DNA of 64,000 nucleotides, from NCBI GenBank assembly GCA_964504335.1, contig CAZDET010000010.1:42306-106305 (forward strand), read 5' to 3'. This stretch comes from CAZDET01 sp964504335 (GTDB taxonomy: Bacteria; Bacteroidota; Bacteroidia; Chitinophagales; Saprospiraceae). The notes below the pieces were generated by a model. It made no database searches and was not told where the DNA came from. It saw nothing but the letters and a program-made list of their open reading frames with translations. How positions within the stretch are numbered: the stretch's first letter is position 1; every line of letters starts with the position of its first letter. Below are positions 43,448 through 51,379 of the stretch, one piece after another. Made by a program: the position numbers and the translations under genes.

Positions 43448-43477
43448 TTGCTTTATAAGGGAAAAGTTCTTGCTTTG
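43448..43477 (+). promoter_or_regulatory. Candidate promoter of the 43.6 kb OmpA lipoprotein gene
   Basis: TTG at 43448-43450 and TTGCTTTG at 43470-43477 (7 of 8 matches to TAnnTTTG) are 19 bp apart. This predicts a leader of about 75 nt, AT-rich and without Shine-Dalgarno, as often seen for highly expressed Bacteroidota genes. Confidence 0.4.
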
Positions 43478-43557
43478 CACTGCGAAATGTATAAATGCAT
43501 TGGCGACAATACATTCAAACTCACTTTTACTTACTTAATTAACCAAACCACAACAGC

Positions 43558-44349
43558 ATGCGTCTATTATTAGCTGCATTAATGTTTTGTCTAGTGGCAG
43601 GTTCCTTCACTTCATGCGTATCCAAGAAGAAATACGATGAGCTGACTGCTTCGAAGGAAGCCACGGATCAGGCCCTGGCGGAAACGCAGGCGCAAGTAAA
43701 GACTCTGCAAGAAGATAATGAGGAGCTTCAGAGCAAATACGAAGAAGATACTCAGAATCTCCGGAATGAGATTCAAAGTGTCCGCACCGACATGGAACAG
43801 CAAATTGCTTCTGTCAACCAGGAGCTGTCTGTTACTAAGGAGGAGTTGGAAACGATGCGCAGAGAAATTGCCGATGTGTTCAACACCTATCAGGCTGCCG
43901 ATCTAGGTATCTCTGAGCGCAACGGCGAACTCTACCTGACAACCAGTGCTCCAATCCAGTTCCGTTCCAGCTCTACTTCTTTGAGCAAGGAGGAGCGCGA
44001 CGCGATCGACGCACTGGCCGAAAAGATGAAAGACAACGAAAATCTTCGGATTTTGGTCGAGGGTCATACTGATACTAAGATGTATCCGGATAGCCTCGAT
44101 TACGACAACTGGGATCTGAGCTGGGACCGTGCCAAGAACGTCGCTGCGCGACTAATCAGCCAGGGTGTAAGCCCCGAGCAGGTGACTGTTTCCGGTCGTG
44201 GTCAGTACGATCCGCTGCAAGACAATTCTACCTCAGAGGGCCGCGCTGCTAACCGCCGCACTTCTCTGAAGCCGAACCCTGCTATGGGCAATGCGCTCAA
44301 GGCAATTGGGGTCGAAGTAGAAACGAACTCCGGAGGAGGGAACGACTAG
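43558..44349 (+). CDS. OmpA-family lipoprotein with coiled coil (probably highly expressed)
   Basis: A 263-residue outer-membrane lipoprotein with lipobox SFTSC (Cys20), a long Glu/Gln-rich coiled coil (about 28-115) and a C-terminal OmpA peptidoglycan-binding domain (LVEGHTDTKMYP, DLSWDRAKNVAARLI, GRGQYDPL, SEGRAANRRTSLKP). It is the second OmpA lipoprotein in the window. The local codon choice differs from neighbours, with more T-ending codons such as GCT and TCT, which suggests strong expression (inference). A textbook bidirectional terminator follows. Confidence 0.92.
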   Translation: MRLLLAALMFCLVAGSFTSCVSKKKYDELTASKEATDQALAETQAQVKTLQEDNEELQSKYEEDTQNLRNEIQSVRTDMEQQIASVNQELSVTKEELETMRREIADVFNTYQAADLGISERNGELYLTTSAPIQFRSSSTSLSKEERDAIDALAEKMKDNENLRILVEGHTDTKMYPDSLDYDNWDLSWDRAKNVAARLISQGVSPEQVTVSGRGQYDPLQDNSTSEGRAANRRTSLKPNPAMGNALKAIGVEVETNSGGGND

Positions 44350-44381
44350 TAAGTCCGGCTCTTCTTCATTTACGCGAAAAG

Positions 44382-44418
44382 AAATAACCCCCTGAGGAAC
44401 TTCCTCGGGGGGTTATTT
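44382..44418. terminator. Bidirectional intrinsic terminator between ompA-like and apaG genes
   Basis: A 16-bp stem pairs AAATAACCCCC-TGAGG (44382-44397) with CCTC-GGGGGG-TTATTT (44403-44418), around a 5-nt loop, with A and T tracts on the two sides. It overlaps the apaG stop codon by one base. Confidence 0.92.
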
Positions 44419-44804
44419 TAGTTGTGGACGATTGGTGCCACGAGTCGAAACTGCGGCACACGCACATCGAACGATCTTTGGGTCTTGCTATCCTGCATGA
44501 GATATGTGCCGTGCATGCGGCCCATACCGGTAGTGAGATGGCACCATGATACATATTGGTGGCTTTCGCCGGGGTGGAGGATGGGTTGTTGCCCGACCAC
44601 GCCTTCTCCTTCTACTTCTCGCACCAGGCCAGTCGAGTCCATGATGATCCAGTGGCGGCGGAGCAGCTGCACGGTTAGTGCAGAGAGATTGTCAATGGTG
44701 ATGCGGTAGGCGAAGATAAATTGCCGTTCGACGGGCTTGGAGTATTGCTCCTGGTAGAAGGTATCGACGCTTATCCGTACACCATTGGTAGTTAGGGTAT
44801 CCAT
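44418..44804 (-). CDS. apaG: ApaG/DUF525 domain protein
   Basis: A 128-residue single-domain immunoglobulin-like protein. ApaG hallmarks are present: F-A-Y-R-I-T-I-D-N, VQLLRRHWIIMDSTG, the V-V-G-(Q/E)-Q-P-x-L-x-P-G-E segment and SWCHLTTGMGRMHGTYLM. Its biochemical role is not settled; in enterobacteria it is linked to cobalt resistance and Mg homeostasis. It is followed 60 bp upstream on the chromosome map by gmk in the same orientation. Confidence 0.95.
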   Translation of the reverse strand: MDTLTTNGVRISVDTFYQEQYSKPVERQFIFAYRITIDNLSALTVQLLRRHWIIMDSTGLVREVEGEGVVGQQPILHPGESHQYVSWCHLTTGMGRMHGTYLMQDSKTQRSFDVRVPQFRLVAPIVHN

Positions 44805-44864
44805 GGCTTACAGTTTAGCGGAATGACGTCGGAAGGTGATAGTTTACCGATGCATGCATTCCTT

Positions 44865-45428
44865 TCAAACAGATAGAAAATCGCGCACCATCGTTTCTGC
44901 GGTGATCAGTGTGGTGCTCAGTATATTATTAACGAGTACCCTATCAAACTTGTTTTCATACTTTAATTCATTGGCGGCCTGTTCGGTACGAATTCGTAGA
45001 CTGTCTTCCGATTCGGTCGAGCGCGTGCGCAATCGCTCCTGAAGCACCTGGATGGATGGGGGTTTCACGAAAATAGTCAGGCTTTCTTCCGGAAATCGTT
45101 GCTGAAGCGAAAGGGCTCCCTTTACGTCGATATCAAAAATAATGGCTTTGCCGTCTGCCCACAAGCGGTCGATTTCGCTGCGCAGCGTGCCGTAGAAACG
45201 GCCGGGGTAGACCTCCTCCCATTCGACGAAGGCCCCCTGCTGAATGAGTTCGCGGAAGCGCTCATTTGATACGAAGTAGTAGTCGCGGCCGTCTATCTCG
45301 CCGGGCCTGGGCGGGCGAGTCGTAGCGGAGATCGAAAAATCCAGGACGTCGATGGCATCCAGTAAATGCCGGACGATGGTGGTTTTGCCGGCACCCGAGG
45401 GGGCAGTAAATATGACCAGTTTGCGCAT
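44865..45428 (-). CDS. gmk: Guanylate kinase
   Basis: A 187-residue ATP:GMP phosphotransferase. The start codon at 45428 (MRKLVIFTAPSGAGKTT) puts the P-loop at 9-16, as in the family; an in-frame ATG at 45458 would overlap yicC by 8 bp. The GMP-binding segment SISATTRPPRPGEIDGRDYYFVS and the IIFDIDVKGALSLQQRFP segment are complete. It is co-directional with and 22 bp after yicC, a pairing that is conserved in many bacteria. Confidence 0.96.
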   Translation of the reverse strand: MRKLVIFTAPSGAGKTTIVRHLLDAIDVLDFSISATTRPPRPGEIDGRDYYFVSNERFRELIQQGAFVEWEEVYPGRFYGTLRSEIDRLWADGKAIIFDIDVKGALSLQQRFPEESLTIFVKPPSIQVLQERLRTRSTESEDSLRIRTEQAANELKYENKFDRVLVNNILSTTLITAETMVRDFLSV

Positions 45429-45450
45429 ACCTTTACAACAAGGGCCAAAA

Positions 45451-46326
45451 TCAGACAATGTTGGCCACTTGTTCCTTAATCTTTTCCAGTTCGTCCTTCA
45501 TCGAAACGACAATGCGCTGGATATCGGCAGAATAGGCCTTGGCACCCAGGGTGTTAATTTCCCGGCCGATTTCCTGGCCAATAAAGGCCAGCTTGCGACC
45601 TTTTACTTCCGTGGATTTGTCCATCTCCTCCAGGAAAAACTTGCAGTGCTGCGCCAGGCGCACCCGCTCCTCGGTGATATCCATTTTTTCCAGATAGAAG
45701 AGCAATTCCTGTTCGAACCGGTTTTCGTCGACCTTATCGCGCGACATGTACTCGTCGAGGTGGCGGCGCATGCGTTCGCGCAGGTGCTCAGAGCGGCTTT
45801 CTTCAAAGGGGCGAATTTCTTCGAGGAGCGTCTGAATATTCTCAATGCGAACGCGCAAATCGGTAGCCATAGCCGTGCCTTCCGCCTTGCGGAACTCCTT
45901 GAACCGGCACAGCGTGTTTTCCAGAACGTCGAGTATGGCTTGCCACTCTTCTTCCGGGATGTCGTCTTCTTCGGTGGCCACTACGTTTGGCAATCGCACG
46001 ATCGCCTGTAGCATATCCCCGGTCGGCATGTTTAATTCCTGAGACAGCGACTTCAGCTCCTGGAAATACCGCCGAAAAAGCGGGGCGTTCAGGCCGTAGG
46101 ATTCATCGCCGGCGGCCGACTTGATTTCCACGTTCAGCTCCAGCTTACCGCGTTGTGCAAAATCCGTTACCCGGCGGCGTAGTTCGGTTTCCTTTTCTCG
46201 CAGGTTCTGCGAAGTCTTGAGGCGCAAATCCGTGAACTTGCTGTTTAGAGAGCGGACCTCGATCGAGATAGACTTATCCCCCCAGGTGCCCGTAGCTCGG
46301 CCGTATCCGGTCATCGATAATAGCAT
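45451..46326 (-). CDS. yicC: YicC/YloC-family endoribonuclease
   Basis: A 291-residue protein with the YicC N-terminal signature (MLLSMTGYGRATG, VEVRSLNSKFTDLRLK) and the C-terminal DUF1732 helical domain (EVKGRKLAFIGQEIGREINTLGAKA). YicC proteins cleave RNA and in E. coli influence sRNA decay. It heads the yicC-gmk operon. A small perfect hairpin (ACTTCGC/GCGAAGT at 46344-46360) lies in its leader. Confidence 0.94.
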   Translation of the reverse strand: MLLSMTGYGRATGTWGDKSISIEVRSLNSKFTDLRLKTSQNLREKETELRRRVTDFAQRGKLELNVEIKSAAGDESYGLNAPLFRRYFQELKSLSQELNMPTGDMLQAIVRLPNVVATEEDDIPEEEWQAILDVLENTLCRFKEFRKAEGTAMATDLRVRIENIQTLLEEIRPFEESRSEHLRERMRRHLDEYMSRDKVDENRFEQELLFYLEKMDITEERVRLAQHCKFFLEEMDKSTEVKGRKLAFIGQEIGREINTLGAKAYSADIQRIVVSMKDELEKIKEQVANIV

Positions 46327-46508
46327 ATAGAATCTCCATTAGTACTTCGCCTTGCGAAGTGGTGTTGTTGGGTTGGAAAAACGATAGGTATGTAGTAGCT
46401 CACCAGACGCGATGAGTGATATGAGCCTGCGAATGTGCTAATTTTTAACGATTTCTCAGCAGATGCGGGGGATCTTTCTACAGACCGGGAAATAATTTTC
46501 TAAAAGCG

Positions 46509-46556
46509 ACCAAATTATTAACCCTTAAAAGGGCCTTGTGCCCTTAGTAATTTGGT
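46509..46556. promoter_or_regulatory. Nested hairpin with two mutually exclusive stems upstream of the HU gene
   Basis: Outer arms ACCAAATTA (46509-46517) and TAATTTGGT (46548-46556) are exact reverse complements. Inside, AAGGG at 46529-46533 can pair either with CCCTT just before it or, as AAGGGC, with GCCCTT at 46540-46545. The rest of the 46327-46754 divergent gap contains AT-rich promoter-like DNA and no gene. Confidence 0.45.
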
Positions 46557-46754
46557 GGAAGAGGGATGTCGGCCCATTTTTTGCCGTTTTCGGGTGTTTT
46601 CCCTTATTGCACAGATGTTTTGTCTGCTAATTGATTGAGTATGAGATAAAATATAGTTGTAAATATTTCGTGCATCTAAAAAATTTAGCGAAATTTGCCC
46701 TTCGTTTACGAAAGCCAAATGGCGCTGTAAGTTCTTAAAAACCAATTGGTAGCA

Positions 46755-47069
46755 ATGAGGAAAGCTGATCTGGTAACAGCTATTTCAGAAAAAACGGGTA
46801 TTGCCAAAGTCGATGTATTGGTGGCGCTCGAGTCGTTTTTCAAAGAAGTGAAAAGCTCGCTCTCTGAAGGTGAAAATGTCTACATCCGCGGTTTTGGCTC
46901 GTTTGTCGTGAAGAAGCGGGCCAAAAAAGTAGGACGGCACATTAAGAAGAATGAGGCTATTGAAATTCCGGAACACTATATCCCTGCTTTTAAACCGGCG
47001 AAGATTTTCGTGGAGCTGGTCAAGGATAATGTGACGGTCGTTCCGGAAGATAACGGCAAGAAAGAGTAA
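46755..47069 (+). CDS. HU/IHF-family DNA-binding protein
   Basis: A 104-residue nucleoid protein. MRKADLVTAISEKTGI and the R-G-F-G-S-F-x-x-x-x-R motif region (YIRGFGSFVVKKRAKKVGRHI) define the family. The arm carries basic residues and the tail is about ten residues longer than usual, ending in acidic and Lys residues. It bends DNA as a dimer. The ATG at 46755 is chosen over an in-frame TTG at 46746. A TPR protein gene follows 24 bp later. Confidence 0.95.
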   Translation: MRKADLVTAISEKTGIAKVDVLVALESFFKEVKSSLSEGENVYIRGFGSFVVKKRAKKVGRHIKKNEAIEIPEHYIPAFKPAKIFVELVKDNVTVVPEDNGKKE

Positions 47070-47093
47070 TTCTCCCCGATCGGATGAAGCTGC

Positions 47094-47882
47094 ATGTCTA
47101 GATCTCAACTTCTCGCTATATTAGGGGCAGTCGTGTTGCTCCTGGTGTTGTACTTCGTGCTCGACACAAAGGCACCGGATCAGCTTGAGGTAGAGCGATC
47201 GCGCGCACTGGCAGCAGAAAGCACCAACATCGATCTGCTTCAGCAGGAGGCGCACGAGGCACTGGAACCAGCACAGCTGGCCGTTATCGGGGCCCTTGAG
47301 GCGCAGCTGGAGGAAATAACGGAAGATAGCAGCCGCATCGACTTGTACGCCCAGTTGTCCGGTCGTTGGTACGAATACGGCCAACCGGCCATAGCCGGTT
47401 ATTTTGCCCAGCAAATTGCCGAGCTCAACAACGAAGAGCAATCCTGGTCGATCGCTGGTACGACCTATGCACTCTGTGTGCAGCAAAGCAGGGAGGATCG
47501 CACCCGCTCTTTTTGTTCGAATCGGGCGGTAACGGCCTTTCAGAATGCCATTTCGCTCAATCCGGATAACGTATCCAACCGAGTCAATCTGGCGCTTACG
47601 TACACCGATAATCCGCCCGAAGACAACCCCATGAAGGGCGTACTGATGCTGAGAGATCTACAGCAAACGTACCCGAATAACGTACAGGTGCTTACCAGTT
47701 TGGCCCGATTGGCCATTCAAACCGGCCAGTACCAACGAGCCATTCAACGCCTACAACAAGCCCTGGCGGTCGATTCGTCTAATCGCCGCGCCCTCTGCCT
47801 CATGGCGGAAGCCTACGAAGGCCTGGGCAACCGCGATCTGCGCCAGGCCTACGCCGAGCGATGCGCCGCGGCCGCAAATTGA
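47094..47882 (+). CDS. Membrane-anchored TPR protein
   Basis: A 262-residue protein with one N-terminal membrane helix (about 7-23) and a periplasmic helical region with at least three TPR-like units (A-F-Q-N-A-I-S-L-N-P-D-N near 148-159, then VLTSLARLAIQTGQYQRAIQRLQQALAVD near 200-228). It is probably co-transcribed with the HU gene. No specific family is recognised; it resembles small scaffold TPR proteins conserved next to HU and RNase G in Bacteroidota. Confidence 0.75.
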   Translation: MSRSQLLAILGAVVLLLVLYFVLDTKAPDQLEVERSRALAAESTNIDLLQQEAHEALEPAQLAVIGALEAQLEEITEDSSRIDLYAQLSGRWYEYGQPAIAGYFAQQIAELNNEEQSWSIAGTTYALCVQQSREDRTRSFCSNRAVTAFQNAISLNPDNVSNRVNLALTYTDNPPEDNPMKGVLMLRDLQQTYPNNVQVLTSLARLAIQTGQYQRAIQRLQQALAVDSSNRRALCLMAEAYEGLGNRDLRQAYAERCAAAAN

Positions 47883-47968
47883 CGAATTCCTGGATGTCAA
47901 CCTTTTACCGGCTGTCATCGTTTTAACTTATTGAACTAACCATTTTGATTACATAAAACAATTTACCT

Positions 47969-48064
47969 ATGCCGTGTGGAAAGAAGCGGAAACGCCATAA
48001 GATTGCAACGCATAAGCGCAAGAAGCGCCTGCGCAAGAATCGTCACAAGAAGAAGAATCGTTAA
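47969..48064 (+). CDS. 31-residue basic AURKAIP1/COX24 (mS38-like) domain protein
   Basis: ATG at 47969 to TAA at 48062-48064. The product is 31 residues, more than half Lys, Arg or His (MPCGKKRKRHKIATHKRKKR then LRKNRHKKKNR). This matches the tiny AURKAIP1/COX24-domain proteins of Bacteroidota, related to mitochondrial ribosomal protein mS38. It probably binds rRNA in the small subunit. The gene lies between the TPR gene and RNase E/G, a context that fits RNA metabolism. Short genes like this are often missed by annotation. Confidence 0.8.
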   Translation: MPCGKKRKRHKIATHKRKKRLRKNRHKKKNR

Positions 48065-48131
48065 TAATATTCGCTACGGCTTCGGATACTGAATTTACAG
48101 GATCTCCGTCGCTCGGCAAGAAATACATCTC

Positions 48132-48161
48132 GATTGGACGGCTTATCAAAGTTGTCCAATC
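48132..48161 (+). promoter_or_regulatory. Hairpin in the long leader region of the RNase E/G gene
   Basis: GATTGGAC at 48132-48139 and GTCCAATC at 48154-48161 are perfect reverse complements around 14 nt. A second perfect stem, GCTGCTC/GAGCAGC, lies at 48435-48451, followed 14 bases later by a T-rich run. No protein gene is visible in the 520 bp between 48065 and 48584. Confidence 0.45.
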
Positions 48162-48584
48162 ACTCAAGCATATAAAACGGTTCCCTCATCTGCTTAGCTC
48201 AAGGAATCGTTTCCCCAACAGGTCGAGCGATGGTTGACGTACCAACTGGTAAATGGACCGGCATCGAATATTCCACTTCCTTCGGTAGTGAACGATTATA
48301 AATACGGATAGCGAAAAAGCTCCCCTGGTGATTGACGATTTCCCACTAACATTTGCCCACCTGTCGGGAAGCAACACCAGTCAAATTGAGCGTAGAGACA
48401 ATCGTCTCATAGTAGAAAAGAAATTCGACCATTTGCTGCTCCTCGAGCAGCGGTCCCGTATGATTATTTTTTAGCTATCCTCCCTGTCGCTTTTCACGTC
48501 CGGTGCGAGTGTATTCGCTTCTGTTCCATCCGCCTATATGGTGCGGTGCAGTAGTCAGCATACGGGTCGAAAATCTCCGCGCTA

Positions 48585-50138
48585 GTGGAAAAAGAAATGA
48601 TTATCAACTCCACACCTACGGATGTGGAGATTGCGCTATTGGAGGATAGCAAACTGGTTGAAATACACAACCAAAAAACGAATACCAACTTCACCGTTGG
48701 TGATATCTTTCTCGGTAAAATCCGACGCCTGATGCCGGGCCTCAACGCGGCCTTCGTCGATATCGGGCACAAAAAGGATGCCTTCCTGCACTACACCGAT
48801 CTCGGTCCTAAGCTGCGGTCCTTGCTCAAGTATACCGAGCAATCGATGAACGGCAAGCAGACTACCGAACGACTCGACAACTTCAAGTACGAGCCCGAGA
48901 TCGTCAAGACGGGTAAGATCGATCAGGTGTTGAATAAACGCCAATCCATTCTTATCCAAATCCTGAAGGAGCCGATCAGTACGAAAGGGCCCCGCCTGAG
49001 TTGTGAAATCACCATCCCGGGCCGGTATCTGGTAATCACGCCTTTCTCTAACGTGATTGCCGTTTCCAAGAAAATCGGTAGCGCCGAGGAGCGCAAGCGC
49101 CTGCAACTGCTGATTGAAAGCATCAAGCCCAAAAACTTCGGAGTTATTGTACGGACCGCCGCGGAAGGTAAAAAAGTGGCCGACCTGCACGAAGAGATCT
49201 CCATGTTGATGAGCAAGTGGAAGGACATCCATCAGCAAATGCGCGATGCCAAGCCACCCCAGAAGCTGCTCAGCGAATTGGACAAAACCAGCTCGATCCT
49301 GCGCGATTTGCTGACCGATTCCTTCAATAAGATCGTCGTCAACGACCGCCAGCTCCACGACAACATCAAGTCGTACCTGCAAAACATCGCCCCGGAGCAG
49401 GTGCGCATCCTACAGCTGCACAAATCGAACCGGCCGGTGTTCGATTCGTTTGGCGTGACTAAACAGATCAAGTCGAGCTTCGGCAAAACGGCTACCATGA
49501 ATAGCGGTGCCTACGTCGTGATCGAACACACGGAGGCGATGCACGTGATCGACGTTAACAGCGGCCACAAAATGCCCAACGCCAACCAGGCAGAGGCCGT
49601 GCTGAAAGTCAACCTGGAAGCCGCTGAGGAAATCGCGCGGCAATTGCGCCTGCGGGACATCGGGGGGATCATCATCATCGACTTCATCGATATGAAAAAC
49701 CCCGAACACCGCAAGGAGCTGGTACGTGCCATGCGCCAGTTCATGAAAAAGGACCGGGCGCAGCATACGATCTTGCAGCTCAGTAAGTTTGGGCTCATGC
49801 AAATCACCCGCCAGCGGGTGCGGCCGGAGGTCAACATCAACACCTCCGAAGAGTGCCCAACCTGTAACGGGACCGGAAAAATAAACGCGTCAATCCTGCT
49901 GACCGACGATATCGAGCGCGATTTGCGCTTCATCCTCGAATCGCGCATCAAGGCAAAGCTCAAGATTCGCGTGCATCCCTACGTAGCGGCATTTCTCAAG
50001 CGCGGTTTTCCCAGCCCCCAAATGCGCTGGTACACGAAGTATTATAAGTGGGTCGCCATCCAGGCCGACAGCGACTATGGCCTGACGAACTACAAATTCT
50101 TCGACGGGAATGAGGATGAGATTCGCCTGCAGAAGTAA
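48585..50138 (+). CDS. rng: Ribonuclease E/G family endoribonuclease
   Basis: A 517-residue RNase G-type enzyme that cleaves single-stranded RNA and matures rRNA. It starts at GTG 48585: EKEMIINSTPTDVEIALLEDSKLVEIHNQ aligns with the family start, and an internal ATG at 48597 would remove conserved residues. The S1 region contains IFLGKIRRLMPGLNAAFVDIG. The catalytic aspartates lie in VIDVNSGHK and IIIIDFIDM. The zinc-link CPTC is in EECPTCNGTG. An RNase E C-terminal scaffold is absent, so this is the RNase G size class. Confidence 0.94.
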   Translation: MEKEMIINSTPTDVEIALLEDSKLVEIHNQKTNTNFTVGDIFLGKIRRLMPGLNAAFVDIGHKKDAFLHYTDLGPKLRSLLKYTEQSMNGKQTTERLDNFKYEPEIVKTGKIDQVLNKRQSILIQILKEPISTKGPRLSCEITIPGRYLVITPFSNVIAVSKKIGSAEERKRLQLLIESIKPKNFGVIVRTAAEGKKVADLHEEISMLMSKWKDIHQQMRDAKPPQKLLSELDKTSSILRDLLTDSFNKIVVNDRQLHDNIKSYLQNIAPEQVRILQLHKSNRPVFDSFGVTKQIKSSFGKTATMNSGAYVVIEHTEAMHVIDVNSGHKMPNANQAEAVLKVNLEAAEEIARQLRLRDIGGIIIIDFIDMKNPEHRKELVRAMRQFMKKDRAQHTILQLSKFGLMQITRQRVRPEVNINTSEECPTCNGTGKINASILLTDDIERDLRFILESRIKAKLKIRVHPYVAAFLKRGFPSPQMRWYTKYYKWVAIQADSDYGLTNYKFFDGNEDEIRLQK

Positions 50139-50147
50139 TTAGGTAAT

Positions 50148-50243
50148 TCAGTACATCGGGCAACCGCAATCGAGGCTGCGGCAAGCCGAGAATAACAGAA
50201 TGAGGCAGAGCAAAATGAAAATCAATTGGGGCGCGCGGTGCAT
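50148..50243 (-). CDS. 31-residue small lipoprotein
   Basis: ATG at 50243 to TGA at 50148. The product has a short start (MHRAPQ), a hydrophobic core (LIFILLCLILL), a lipobox FSAC with Cys21, and a 10-residue cysteine-rich tail ending D-C-G-C-P-M-Y. Very small lipoproteins with a C-terminal C-P-x-(F/Y) end are found in many Bacteroidota genomes, but I know no function. It is convergent with the RNase E/G gene and divergent from the glycosyltransferase. A small peptide of this kind is easily overlooked. Confidence 0.55.
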   Translation of the reverse strand: MHRAPQLIFILLCLILLFSACRSLDCGCPMY

Positions 50244-50293
50244 AAGCCGGTTTTTTGATTTGATGTAGCTTCTAGCTAAGGTAAGCCATTTCG

Positions 50294-51379
50294 ATGGGTC
50301 AGAACAAGCAGCGGCTGCTACTTTGCGTACTGGATTGGGGCCTCGGGCACGCTTCGCGATGTGTACCACTCGTGCATGCCTTCCAAAAACTGGGATGGGA
50401 TGTTTGGCTGGCTTCCTCGGGGGATGCCGCCGAATTGTTGGCTCTCGAATGCCCAGATTGCCGGTTGTTGCGTTTGCCCGCCTATGGCATTTGCTATCCT
50501 ACCTCCTCGATGCACTGGAATATGGCTATTCAGCTACCCCGGATAATCCGAACGGCCATTCGGGAATACCGGCTGCTTCGGACATGGACGCGTACGCATC
50601 GAATCAACCTCATTCTGTCCGATGCTCGTTTCGGCTGTTTTCACTCTGCGCTGCCCAGCTTTTTGCTGACCCACCAGTTGCGGCCACTGTTTCGTCTCGG
50701 TTGGTTGGAGCCGGTGGCGCAGTGGATGTACGGGCGCTGGCTGCGGTGCTTCCGCCAGGTTTGGGTGCCCGATTATGCCGACGCCCGCAGCTTGTCCGGC
50801 CTGCTTTCTGAGGGGCGGACGCTGCTACCGCCCATCGCCCACCTCGGCCCGCTCAGTCGGTTTCCCGCTAACGGCCGGGAATGTGTAGCGGAGCAATTCG
50901 ACTTACTGGTCCTGCTTTCCGGCCCCGAGCCGCAACGGACGCTGTTTGAGCAACGGCTCTTCCCGCAATTGGCTCGCAGCCCGCTGCGGGTTGCGCTGGT
51001 GCGCGGCAAGCGGGGAAGCGATACGAGGCTTCCCGATTTGCCGCACGTGACCCGGTTCGATTTGCTGCACGGAGCAGACTTGTATCGGCTCATTGCTGCC
51101 AGTCGGTATCTGTGTTGTCGGTCCGGATACAGCAGCCTGATGGATCTGGCAGCCTGTGGGAAGCAGGCTATCTTGGTGCCAACACCCGGCCAAACGGAGC
51201 AGGAATACCTGGCCGAGCGTACTGCCGCGGCCGGCTGGGCTGTGGCGAGTGCCCAGTCGGCCTTCGACCTTGCCACTTGCTGGGATCAGCTCGCGCACCT
51301 ACACAGCTATCCTCCGGAAAGTGTTACATCTCCTGATCTTCGGGTTTGTCTAGCTGATCTGCTACGGGAGATTCCTTAG
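50294..51379 (+). CDS. MurG-like (GT28-type) glycosyltransferase
   Basis: A 361-residue GT-B fold protein. The N-terminal half has LCVLDWGLGHASRCVPLVHAFQKLGW (glycine-rich loop typical of MurG/UGT), and the C-terminal half carries the nucleotide-sugar site (CRSGYSSLMDLAACGKQAILVPTPGQTEQEYLAE), where a Ser/Gly-rich loop is followed by Q-x-E-Q. It is probably a cytoplasmic, membrane-associated sugar transferase; donor and acceptor are unknown. Its 3' end overlaps that of the convergent cyclase gene by 56 bp. Confidence 0.8.
   Translation: MGQNKQRLLLCVLDWGLGHASRCVPLVHAFQKLGWDVWLASSGDAAELLALECPDCRLLRLPAYGICYPTSSMHWNMAIQLPRIIRTAIREYRLLRTWTRTHRINLILSDARFGCFHSALPSFLLTHQLRPLFRLGWLEPVAQWMYGRWLRCFRQVWVPDYADARSLSGLLSEGRTLLPPIAHLGPLSRFPANGRECVAEQFDLLVLLSGPEPQRTLFEQRLFPQLARSPLRVALVRGKRGSDTRLPDLPHVTRFDLLHGADLYRLIAASRYLCCRSGYSSLMDLAACGKQAILVPTPGQTEQEYLAERTAAAGWAVASAQSAFDLATCWDQLAHLHSYPPESVTSPDLRVCLADLLREIP

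Noticed and set aside
43289..43480. 63-codon minus-strand ORF with hydrophobic product before the OmpA gene
   Set aside because: The region is AT-rich with no promoter or coding-like codon use, and it overlaps the probable OmpA promoter; the hydrophobicity can arise by chance.
51324..51379. Gene truncation signalled by the 56-bp overlap of glycosyltransferase and cyclase ends
   Set aside because: Both proteins have plausible full-length ends, and convergent overlaps of this size occur naturally.
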